Below are positions 1 through 7,774 of a DNA stretch of 64,000 bases, one piece after another. Position 1 is the first letter of the stretch, and each line of letters starts with the position of its first letter. A program made the translations under genes and the position numbers. A model generated the notes under the pieces. It was not told where the DNA came from. It saw only the letters and a program-made list of their open reading frames with translations, and did not search any database. The stretch comes from Mesobacillus jeotgali (lineage in GTDB: Bacteria; Bacillota; Bacilli; Bacillales; Cytobacillaceae), in contig NZ_CP109811.1 of assembly GCF_014856545.2 (NCBI RefSeq), positions 1,420,001-1,484,000 of the forward strand. Direction: 5' to 3'.

Positions 1-7
1 TAAAGTT

Positions 8-433
8 CTATCTTAAGAAAAACGAGACGTACCAAGTTGACTTGTAAAATCGTTGGGAAGCAGGAAAACTGCCTCCCTTTTCATTTTGGACAGGAAATCC
101 GTCAGTTTTCGGACAATTAGTACCATCAATTTCCGGACATTGTAGAACGTCATTAACAGCAATAAATGCTTTAACTGCTAAATTTAACTCGCTGAATACC
201 TCAAAGTCGAATATTAATTCAAAGTTGTTTGCCTTTATTTCACATGGCATTATCCAAGTGCGGTCATTAAAAGTGTCAGCCGCGATATACCCTTTCTTCT
301 TCAGAGTTAAAAAGGAATTTTCATATATCTCTAAATCGAATTGTTTATATTCCACCTGTTCAACTACACTTAATACTGAGTTACCATGTAACTTCTGAGA
401 AAGTTTTATTTCCACGATACTCTCCTTAATCAA
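8..433 (-). CDS. Small third protein of the recombinase trio, unknown function
   Basis: This is a 141-residue protein that I do not recognise. It is the last gene of a three-gene minus-strand operon: its ATG overlaps the end of the 964-residue recombinase-like gene by 8 bp, which indicates translational coupling. It has no obvious signal peptide, membrane segment or known motif; three Cys residues lie in the second half (a C-P-E-I and an N-C-P-K stretch). By position it corresponds to the small accessory protein (TnpC-like) of Tn554-type transposons, but no sequence similarity was established. The gene is complete, with a TAG stop at the very edge of the window. Confidence 0.6.
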   Translation of the reverse strand: MIKESIVEIKLSQKLHGNSVLSVVEQVEYKQFDLEIYENSFLTLKKKGYIAADTFNDRTWIMPCEIKANNFELIFDFEVFSELNLAVKAFIAVNDVLQCPEIDGTNCPKTDGFPVQNEKGGSFPASQRFYKSTWYVSFFLR

Positions 434-3320
434 TAAATATTTTTTCAGCTAAGTTACCTAGTTTTTTTCGAACATCATCAATTTGGATAAACGAGTTTAT
501 ATAATCAACCCCCAAAAAACTTATACCTTCATCGAGTAGTAATAATAAATGCATTAAAAAGTAAGAATCTTTCTTCCTAATAGCTTCATGACTTGTTGTT
601 TCTATTGAATTTATCAGTCTATAAAATTCACTACTTAATTCAATAAACAAATAATTTTTGGGGATGATGTTTGGACATGAATAACATGAATTCAATCTTG
701 GATATTCACAGGTAGGAGATGAAAGACATTGTGCATTTTCTATTTTAGATGGCATTTCACCTTTAAAAACCTTAACTAATGTTTCAGTCAAAGATTCCTT
801 ACTTAGTTTAACTAACCTTGATATAACTGAGCTTCGTTTTTCTCTTATCTGTAATAGAAATCGAGACCATCTTTCAGTTTCTAGTGGTCCTATTTCACTT
901 CTTAATGAAGTAATTAAACTAGTTCTTTCTGCCATTGTATGGGGTACGTTGTGTTTTTCTGTAGCTAACAAAATTAAATAATTATAGAGCCATCCGAAAT
1001 GACCTCTTCGAAATAGGTTTAAAGAGACCTTGTTTAAGCTTCCATCATTATTTGTTGCTTGAACATATATTGCGGTAGTCTCTGGGTTGTTATGGGATCG
1101 AACTCTCTGAGTAAGTTCCAATGAAAGATCAGAATCCTTATCGTCTTCCTCAGTGATACTGTAAAACAAGTACGTCATGGTACTATTAATAAATTTTAAG
1201 CTCTTAAACGATTTAAGGGTTGGTTTAAAATTAAAAAACTCATGATGTAATTCACTTCCACTTGTAACTACAGATTTAATCTTTGTACCTACAATAAATG
1301 TTTGTAAAAGGTATTTATTCTTTTTCTTCTGCCTATGTAATTCCGAAATTACCAAAGCAGTTGCCAATGGCTCAACTAAATCCGGTTCAACTAAAAAAGT
1401 AACGAAGACATTAGTTTTACTTGTCTTTATTGACTTGAAAAATATATATAGTTGATTAATGATCTTTTGGCTTTGTGTAATTGTTAGTGTATTATTCTCA
1501 AACCATTCAAATGAATGAACCCGAATAGAATCTAAATCTATATGAGGGGTATTGTAAACAACGTCTGAGGGTCTCCACACATTTGTAAGGTGCATTATTG
1601 TAAACACCCACATATTTGCATAGTTCTGATTACTAATAGCATTAGGAATATGTAATTTGTTATCTTTTACATAATTATAGTAATCATTAAAAACTTCCGG
1701 AGGATAGATATCTTTTTGTTCTTCCGTTTTCTTCACTTTAGATACAACATATTTTTTTGGTACTGATAAATCCTTCGCAGAATAACTATAATTATAAAAC
1801 TGTATGAAAATACGTTGTTTATGTTCATTAGTTAATAGTTTTGTAATAATCCAATCTATAGACTTGACCCCAACCTCATAGATATTTTTTTTAAGATGGG
1901 TTAGGATTCCAAAAACTGATTTATAGTAATTGAAAACTGTTCGGATATGTTTTGGATTTCCCCTTAATTTACTAAATTGGATTTTACAAAACTCAATGTA
2001 TAAATTTGTTGTTTCCATAAGATTTGGCGGCAGTGGATTGGAATCTAAGTAATTTAAAAGCTCTTTTAATGCTTCCTTGTTTGTATAGATATAATCGTTC
2101 GCTTCCTTTTCCGTTTTGCTTCGGATTTCATAAAAATGATCAAAATCTTTAACGGGTACGTAAATTGTACTGCTTATTTTATATGCATTCGGAAACCATT
2201 TTTCTAAATCCATTTTCTGACGAACATAAGATGCTGTTAAGCCTAACTTTTCAGATACTTGTTTTACAGTAAAAGAATCAGTTATATCATAATTACCAGA
2301 ACCATCTTTGTATAAAAAGGAAAGTCGATTTTTATTAAATTCTTCAACGGAATTCTTTGGAATCATCCAGATTTTTTGCTTTCCAACTGTAGATATTTTT
2401 AATGCTCCTTTAATTGTGTCATTTTTTAAAAGAGATGTTAGAGTTGCTTTGCTAATTTGTAATATTTCTGCTGCCTCAGTCGCTCCAATATATCCATCAA
2501 GTGTAACAGGAGGTACTGAATGATTTAATAAGCAGTCTGTGTTGTTAGGTAGTAATTTAATATCTTTTTTAGTGTTAGGTACATCTCTATGATTCTGGGT
2601 CAGTTTAAGGTCCTTTTTCATCTCAAGTTGGTCTATAAGATTCTTAATTATTTTAAAATCCTTTCTATGAATATAAGGTTTACCTAAATGTAAAATATGT
2701 GGAATTTTTGATTTCAATTTTCGAAAATCAAAATTGACACCCAAGATCTCTTTCACTTTATTTGGATGGAAATAATGATTTTTATCATAATCATCGTTAT
2801 ACCCAATATTGTTCTTAATTTCCATTAAAGAATTAGAATATATTAAGTATCTATCTTTATACATTTGACCATTAATTAACCCACTGTTAATATATCTCCA
2901 GATTTTTTCTATGGATATATTTAGAATACTTGCTAATTGTTTAATAGTAAGATAATTATCCTCATTAACAAAACCTGTTATCCTTTTTATCTCATTTAAC
3001 GAATTAAGGGGGATGTATGCTTTTCTACCATACTCCACCTTGTCTTTAATCCATCCTTTTTTTACCCAGTTTTGGAACGTTTCGTCACTTATTTTAAATA
3101 ACTTGATAAACTCACTCTTTTCCATATACAAATCTGTATCTATATATCCAATATTCTTCTTAATTAATGGGATTGATTCTATTGGAATAAGAGACTTATT
3201 ATTTATTTGTATAATGGATGGTATTTTTCCTTCGTTTATCCATCTTATAACAGTGCTATGACTAACATTAAGCCATCTTGCAAGTTCTGTCTTTGTAACA
3301 TAATCTGTTTTTTCGGCCAT
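426..3320 (-). CDS. Recombinase-like protein with about six N-terminal HTH modules (TnpB-like)
   Basis: This is a 964-residue protein. Residues 1 to about 380 contain repeated MerR/excisionase-type helix-turn-helix modules, starting near residues 6, 64, 122, 180, 275 and 347, each with a pattern like 'TKTELARWLNVSHSTVIRWI'. The C-terminal half keeps tyrosine-recombinase landmarks: a box I arginine in 'NVWRPSDVV' and a box II 'SHNNPETTAIY' with a candidate nucleophilic Tyr. A Cys-rich motif (C-x5-C then SCYSC) follows, as in Tn554 TnpB-type proteins. It starts 3 bp after the upstream recombinase gene ends and overlaps the next gene by 8 bp. I infer a DNA-recognition or co-recombinase subunit. 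Tn554 TnpB is about 630 residues, so the HTH array is a large extension. Confidence 0.7.
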   Translation of the reverse strand: MAEKTDYVTKTELARWLNVSHSTVIRWINEGKIPSIIQINNKSLIPIESIPLIKKNIGYIDTDLYMEKSEFIKLFKISDETFQNWVKKGWIKDKVEYGRKAYIPLNSLNEIKRITGFVNEDNYLTIKQLASILNISIEKIWRYINSGLINGQMYKDRYLIYSNSLMEIKNNIGYNDDYDKNHYFHPNKVKEILGVNFDFRKLKSKIPHILHLGKPYIHRKDFKIIKNLIDQLEMKKDLKLTQNHRDVPNTKKDIKLLPNNTDCLLNHSVPPVTLDGYIGATEAAEILQISKATLTSLLKNDTIKGALKISTVGKQKIWMIPKNSVEEFNKNRLSFLYKDGSGNYDITDSFTVKQVSEKLGLTASYVRQKMDLEKWFPNAYKISSTIYVPVKDFDHFYEIRSKTEKEANDYIYTNKEALKELLNYLDSNPLPPNLMETTNLYIEFCKIQFSKLRGNPKHIRTVFNYYKSVFGILTHLKKNIYEVGVKSIDWIITKLLTNEHKQRIFIQFYNYSYSAKDLSVPKKYVVSKVKKTEEQKDIYPPEVFNDYYNYVKDNKLHIPNAISNQNYANMWVFTIMHLTNVWRPSDVVYNTPHIDLDSIRVHSFEWFENNTLTITQSQKIINQLYIFFKSIKTSKTNVFVTFLVEPDLVEPLATALVISELHRQKKKNKYLLQTFIVGTKIKSVVTSGSELHHEFFNFKPTLKSFKSLKFINSTMTYLFYSITEEDDKDSDLSLELTQRVRSHNNPETTAIYVQATNNDGSLNKVSLNLFRRGHFGWLYNYLILLATEKHNVPHTMAERTSLITSLRSEIGPLETERWSRFLLQIREKRSSVISRLVKLSKESLTETLVKVFKGEMPSKIENAQCLSSPTCEYPRLNSCYSCPNIIPKNYLFIELSSEFYRLINSIETTSHEAIRKKDSYFLMHLLLLLDEGISFLGVDYINSFIQIDDVRKKLGNLAEKIFID

Positions 3321-3323
3321 TCC

Positions 3324-4613
3324 TTATTTCTCCTCGTTTGCACTTCTGGTTTGAATCAATCTAGGAATATAAACTTCATGCATGTTATTAAACTTTTGCT
3401 CTAGTTTTTTACGTAAACGTTCAGTTCTGGACATATATGTTAACGATGAGAGTAAGCTCTTATCTCCACGTGGAAAGGCAATGTCGTAAGGATTTTCGGC
3501 TTCCTCTGCTAACATATTAGTAAATGTTCCTCTTCCTATATGTGTAGACCAACTCATTATACTCAAGTGATGTGCAACTAGTTTATCTTCACTATCTCCA
3601 TACAACTTCAAATACTCTAAAAAACATCTTTTCAATTTATCAAAATACTGCCTATAACTTCTTCCTGACATTGCTTTTCCATCTCTATTAACAAAGAGTG
3701 CATTTGTTCCATCAGTAGGATTATAAAGCTGAATATGGTCGTTAAACAATATCTCGCCCCAATCCTTAATTTGAAAGATTCGTTGATGTCTCTTTCGCTT
3801 TACATAACTCCCACCTGAACCATCCTTGATATCTGAACGAAAGTGTTGGTCTTTTAATTCAAATAAGAAATCTCCATTAACGATACGTTTTTTTACTTGC
3901 GTTCTTTTTAAATTCACTACTTCACCAACTCTTAATCCTCCAAACAATTGAAAATATAATCCTAGTGCAATAGGTTTTGCTTCAATAATTGCGATTTCTA
4001 ATAGTAGTGGTATGTATTTAATGGGAAAAGAATGCTCAACATTATTAGAACTGGATTCTGGATAAATAACTTGAAAAGGAGATACATAATAACTAAACCC
4101 TTGTAGTGTTTCCTTTTTTCTAAACTGTTTTTTACTAATGTTATTAATTACGTTCTTATCTATCAGCCAAAGATAGAAATAAGTAAGAGTTCTTTCACTA
4201 TCCTTAACGGTGTCTCTTATTTGTCCGGTTGATGTAAGTGAATTTAAATATGTCGATCCATCTGATAACTTTAAATCAGCTAAACCTTTTATGTGAAGTT
4301 CTTGTCTATTTTTTAGTATGTAATTCATAAATTTAACAACATTTAAGGCATGTTTTTTTTGGGTATTATACTTTCTTGATTGCCAATTTTGAATAATGAA
4401 ATCGGTCAGTGGATGGATAATATGTGTTCCAGTAGCTAGATTTTTTAAACCTATTGCTGCGAATTGCTTTTTAATTATCTGACCATCTGTTAACTTCCCC
4501 CAATTAACCCAGACCGGAACCATAATAAATTTAAAGTTTTTGCTGTTAGAAAGTAAGGTGATATTTGAATTACTATCAATCTTATCCATGAGTCCTCCAT
4601 TAATTATGTGCAA
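3324..4613 (-). CDS. Tyrosine recombinase / integrase (TnpA-like)
   Basis: This 429-residue protein has the phage-integrase catalytic fold signature. Box I arginine lies in 'LFGGLRVGEVVNL', the H-x-x-R box in 'STHIGRGTFTNML', and the nucleophilic Tyr is likely in 'SSLTYMSRTE'. An N-terminal SAM-like core-binding region covers roughly residues 60-170. It should cut and rejoin DNA at the ends of the element. It is the first gene of the trio operon and its own ATG is preceded by a GGAGG-like site (cctcc on the plus strand). The element type is inferred from gene order; the element ends were not found. Confidence 0.8.
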   Translation of the reverse strand: MHIINGGLMDKIDSNSNITLLSNSKNFKFIMVPVWVNWGKLTDGQIIKKQFAAIGLKNLATGTHIIHPLTDFIIQNWQSRKYNTQKKHALNVVKFMNYILKNRQELHIKGLADLKLSDGSTYLNSLTSTGQIRDTVKDSERTLTYFYLWLIDKNVINNISKKQFRKKETLQGFSYYVSPFQVIYPESSSNNVEHSFPIKYIPLLLEIAIIEAKPIALGLYFQLFGGLRVGEVVNLKRTQVKKRIVNGDFLFELKDQHFRSDIKDGSGGSYVKRKRHQRIFQIKDWGEILFNDHIQLYNPTDGTNALFVNRDGKAMSGRSYRQYFDKLKRCFLEYLKLYGDSEDKLVAHHLSIMSWSTHIGRGTFTNMLAEEAENPYDIAFPRGDKSLLSSLTYMSRTERLRKKLEQKFNNMHEVYIPRLIQTRSANEEK

Positions 4614-4675
4614 TTTTCGAATCTAATAAATAGGTGGATATGTATTAAAGTCCATACTAACATCCCTAATATATA

Positions 4676-4748
4676 TGTACAATGATAATCTTCTTAATTT
4701 TTCGTTAAATCGCTATATTAATAGTATTGGGGAATCATTTATTGTACA
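4676..4748. promoter_or_regulatory. Inverted repeat upstream of the recombinase operon
   Basis: TGTACAAT (4676-4683) and ATTGTACA (4741-4748) form an exact 8-bp inverted repeat spaced by 57 bp, in the short gap between the divergent recombinase operon and the ligase fragment. It may be an operator or a recombinase-binding site at the element end. No function is proven. Confidence 0.3.
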
Positions 4749-4778
4749 AAATATTAATGTGCATTTTAATGGAGATAT

Positions 4779-5537
4779 TTAAAACTCGATGGGATAAGAT
4801 TAATCCTTTCTAAGTTTAATAATAAAATAAAACTTTTTACTCGTCATAATAATGATGTGACTGTCAAGTTCCCGGAGTTACAGAGCATTGATATCCCAAA
4901 TGGTACAATCTTAGATGGGGAACTTATTGTTATTGATAAACAAGGAAAGCCTGACTTTGAGGCGATGATGGAAAGATTTCAATCAAAAAAGAGTTTGCAC
5001 CCAATCCAATTTTTTACCTTTGATATCATTTACTTCAAAGGTAAAAAGGTAACGCTGCCGCTGATTGAAAGGAAACAACTCCTTGAGGGTGTCATAAATC
5101 CATCGAGGGAGATTGTTCTTGTTCAGTGGATGTTAGGTAACGGCAAGGCTTATTTTGATTTAGTAAAACAACAGGGCCTAGAGGGGATAGTGCTTAAAAG
5201 TGTTGACTCCAAATATCAGATAAAAAAGCGATCACAAGATTGGCTAAAGGTTATTAACTACCAATTTACTGATGTTGTCATTACTGGAGTAAGGAAAGAT
5301 GAATTTGGATTGTTGCTTGCAGTTAATAAAGATGGAATACTAAAGCACGGTGGAATAATGGAGTTTATGGTACCAGAAGCAAGGAAGAAATTTTACAATG
5401 AATATAGGGATTTAATTGTTGAGGAAGATAAGAAGTTTATATTCCTGGATCCTAAAATAAAGTGCAAAGTTAAATTCAGAAACTATACAAAAGCTGGATT
5501 ACTAAGAATAGCTTCTTTTGTTGAATACATTGATTAA
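4779..5537 (+). pseudogene. 5'-truncated ATP-dependent DNA ligase
   Basis: The reading frame encodes the adenylation and OB-fold parts of an ATP-dependent DNA ligase of the LigD/YoqV type: 'KLDGIR' with the nucleotidyl-accepting Lys at 4782, 'LDGELIVID', 'FDIIYF', 'LEGIVLKS' and a C-terminal 'KVKFRNYTKAGLLR' motif. The active-site Lys is in frame, but the frame is closed by a stop at 4767 and there is no ATG/GTG/TTG before the Lys. The first usable start (GTG at 4857) lies after it, so a product from there would be inactive. Phage ligases of this kind are about 270 residues; about 20 N-terminal residues are missing. The break lies next to the recombinase operon, suggesting the insertion truncated it. 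Confidence 0.6.
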
Positions 5538-5564
5538 AAGCATCCTTTCTAGGGTGCTTTTTTA
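5534..5564 (+). terminator. Rho-independent terminator after the ligase fragment
   Basis: AAAGCATCCT and AGGGTGCTTT pair around a 4-nt loop and a T-run follows. Confidence 0.75.
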
Positions 5565-5587
5565 ATATAAATCAATCTGTACTGTAC

Positions 5588-5673
5588 TGTACTCCATGTA
5601 GAGGATACCGAAATTAGCTGTACTCCACGTAGAGAAAATATTAGAGAAATATACTTGCAAATACATTTGCAAG
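5588..5673. repeat. Two short direct repeats and a palindrome in phage remnant
   Basis: GTACTCCATGTAGAG (about 5588-5602) recurs with one change as GTACTCCACGTAGAG (about 5622-5636). Downstream, CTTGCAAAT-AC-ATTTGCAAG (5654-5673) is a perfect palindrome of the size of a repressor operator. These resemble phage regulatory sites, but no regulator is identified here. Confidence 0.35.
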
Positions 5674-5737
5674 GGTGGGTGAAAGTATCTGATAAAACCA
5701 TTAGGTGCTTTTTTATTTTCATAAAAGGGTGAGGAAA

Positions 5738-5904
5738 ATGAGAATAGCCGATTATCTGACCAAAGAACAAAAGCAGTAGCTTAATCGAATTGGATCCAGC
5801 AAAGAGAAACCTCCAAATGAACTGACCAGAAAAGACTGGGAAGAACTCCTAGGAAGAACATGGACACTTACAAGCGAGTGAGAGGAGCAGTGAGAAGGAA
5901 ATAA
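5738..5904 (+). pseudogene. Broken small phage protein
   Basis: Frame 1 opens with 'MRIADYLTKEQKQ', hits TAG at 5777, then continues 'LNRIGSSKEKPPNELTRKDW'. After about 5855 the homology moves to another frame, 'MDTYKRVRGAVRRK', ending at TAA 5904. Joined, these pieces look like a 55-residue conserved phage protein of Gram-positive phages (pattern LT-EQ-LN-IGS, DWE-LMG, DTYKRV). One nonsense codon plus one frameshift show decay. Confidence 0.55.
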
Positions 5905-6012
5905 AAAATAAATGTCGAAATAAGTAGTAAATGGTGATTATGGTAGATCCAGATGGGGGGTTCATGTAATTGATGCATTCATTTGTTAAAAATATTGCAA
6001 AGGGGAGCGAGA

Positions 6013-6627
6013 ATGGCAGAAGTGTTAAAGTACACTGTACCCATTTTAACTTTTATTCTGGGTACGATATATAGTTATTATTATAATAAGAATGTTCATA
6101 AGAAAACGTATAGGGCATTTCCTCATATAGAAGATTCATATATGTACTTAGACATGAGTAACAATGTATTAAAAGATGCATCTAAAGTATATATGGCCGG
6201 TGACTATGCTATTTTATCCAAACAACCATCATTTTTAAAATTGGATGCTTCATTCATTAAAGTAACAAATCTTGGTCCAGGGCATATGGTGAACAGTAAT
6301 TTTACAATCACTACTATTACAACAGATCAAAAGGAAGAATGGATTTTCAAAGTCCATGTTCCAATGATCCGAAAGGATGAGGTAATTTTTATTCCTACAG
6401 TTGCTAAGGACATGATTAATAAACGGGTTATAACCGGTAGAGTTCATGTAAGTTATCTCACTCATCAAGGGGAGAGCATGGAGTATGTCAAAAAACTTGA
6501 TAAGATAAATGATAAGGATACAGACATTTTAGAATCCTTGCATGTGAAAAATTATTCTAAGGTAGAAACAATATATAAATATAAAGGCAAGGATAGTCTT
6601 TTTGTATATGCAAAACCTGAAAAATAG
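6013..6627 (+). CDS. Membrane-anchored protein of unknown function
   Basis: The 204-residue product starts at ATG 6013, chosen because GGGGAGCGAGA precedes it; a TTG 30 nt upstream is possible but has no ribosome site. One N-terminal membrane segment (about residues 6-24) is followed by a soluble, beta-rich region that should face outward or lie in the cytoplasm depending on topology. There are no catalytic motifs that I recognise. It sits between two broken phage genes, so it may be phage cargo or a host gene caught in the island. A terminator follows at once. Confidence 0.6.
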   Translation: MAEVLKYTVPILTFILGTIYSYYYNKNVHKKTYRAFPHIEDSYMYLDMSNNVLKDASKVYMAGDYAILSKQPSFLKLDASFIKVTNLGPGHMVNSNFTITTITTDQKEEWIFKVHVPMIRKDEVIFIPTVAKDMINKRVITGRVHVSYLTHQGESMEYVKKLDKINDKDTDILESLHVKNYSKVETIYKYKGKDSLFVYAKPEK

Positions 6628-6650
6628 TACTCATTTGAGTGCTTTTTTGT
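6624..6650 (+). terminator. Rho-independent terminator
   Basis: AGTACTCA-TT-TGAGTGCT hairpin followed by TTTTTT, directly after the membrane protein gene. Confidence 0.7.
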
Positions 6651-6670
6651 TGCGGTAAAATTGTTACTAA

Positions 6671-7004
6671 ATGAGTGTGTATAAGACAAAGGAACAGAAA
6701 CTTAAGTTATATGACAGTGGTGAAAGGAAGAAGCTTCCGCGAGGAAATAAGTAATTTAGACAACTTTGAATGCCAAGAATGTAAACGGCAATGACGAGTA
6801 TCCGTAGATACAAACGAATACAGTAAGAGTGCTAAGCGCAAAAAGATTGATCTGGTCGTTCACCATATCAAAGAACTCGAACATCGTCCAGAGTTAGCGC
6901 TTGATGAAGATAACCTGGAGACTGTTTGTGTTGATTGCCATAACAAAGAACATGGCAGGGATTTTGGAAAGAAAGAAATTAAGTGGAATGATGAGAAGTG
7001 GTAA
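6671..7004 (+). pseudogene. Broken phage HNH endonuclease
   Basis: Pieces in two frames reconstruct a phage HNH nuclease of the type found beside terminase genes: 'MSVYKTKEQKLKLYDSGE', then 'FECQECKRQ', then 'KIDLVVHHIKELEHRP', 'CVDCHNKEHGRD' and a terminal 'WNDEKW'. There is a frameshift near 6735-6745 and an in-frame TGA at about 6793 where the family has Gly (CKRQ-G-R). The HH metal/catalytic core and the C-x2-C pairs are still readable. The gene cannot give a full-length product. Confidence 0.7.
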
Positions 7005-7354
7005 TATCCCCCGGTCAAAAACACTGTTTTTTTCCAAAATGCTGGGCACCGGGGAGGGGTCTCGGTATTATTCTTTACTTGGTGGTATTATTAACAATTC
7101 TTTTTTCTTCAATGGGTGTTAATGAATATATCAAAACAATACATTCTCCCAATGGCAAATATACAATTGATTTATATCTGTGGGATCAAGGAGCAACGAG
7201 TACTTTTGGTGTAATGGGCGAAAGGGTCCAATTTGGTTTGAAAATCCAAAAAAGAACAGAGGAAGTTAATGTAGAATGGGAAAGTAATGATATAGTTTCG
7301 ATAAACAATCATATTCTTAATTTAGATAAATGCGATACTTTTAGTTATCAATGA
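6998..7354 (+). pseudogene. DUF5412-like protein, 5' end replaced by phage sequence
   Basis: The C-terminal part ('SPNGKYTIDLYLWDQGATS', 'VEWESNDIVSINNHILNL') resembles DUF5412 proteins, preceded by a hydrophobic segment 'LGIILYLVVLLTILF'. The only in-frame start is a GTG at 6998 overlapping the HNH remnant, and the first 20 codons read through GC-rich phage DNA (up to about 7065) of the kind that lies between HNH and terminase genes. I infer a recombination junction near 7065 that removed the true start. Confidence 0.4.
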
Positions 7355-7417
7355 TTAAGTATCTGAAACAATCTACTTAAACTCCCTCAGTTTAATACGA
7401 TTATCTGGCAAATGCTC

Positions 7418-7730
7418 GCTTATTCGCAGGATTTCATCCTCCTAGGATTACATTTTAATGACCGTAAGGAGTGGATACTGGACATTTGGCTACGTGAAGG
7501 CATAGTTAAATAGAAGAGTAGGAATATACTCCATATTTTACCATATAATGTACATCTCCACGCCGCCCCTGGAGGCTTTCCCTCCCATGTCTCAACGGGT
7601 CTTCGCCCTCTCATTCCTTCGTCATGCCTATCCAAGGGGTGGAGGCCAGTCTAGCTAACGGAATGGGTCAGTGCCCTTTTGTTTAAGTAACCTGGTACTC
7701 CGTACATATTTAGAAATCCTGCGAATAAGC
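7418..7730 (-). ncRNA. Inverted-repeat-bounded non-coding segment, putative bridge RNA of the IS110 element
   Basis: An exact 18-bp inverted repeat (7418-7435 and 7713-7730, core TTATTCGCAGGATTT) encloses about 280 bp that are GC-richer than the neighbourhood and full of short self-complementary stretches, downstream of the transposase on the same strand. IS110 transposases need a bridge RNA encoded in a non-coding end. Position and structure potential fit, but guide loops matching donor and target were not verified. It could instead be a small non-autonomous element inserted next to the IS. Confidence 0.4.
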
Positions 7731-7774
7731 CAACACTCGATCTTTTTTCTTTTCAATTAACCAAAAATATTAAA

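Noticed and set aside
7420..7635. Minus-strand 71-codon frame in the IS110 flank
   Set aside because: It lies in the structured non-coding end, has no ribosome site and no protein-like composition.
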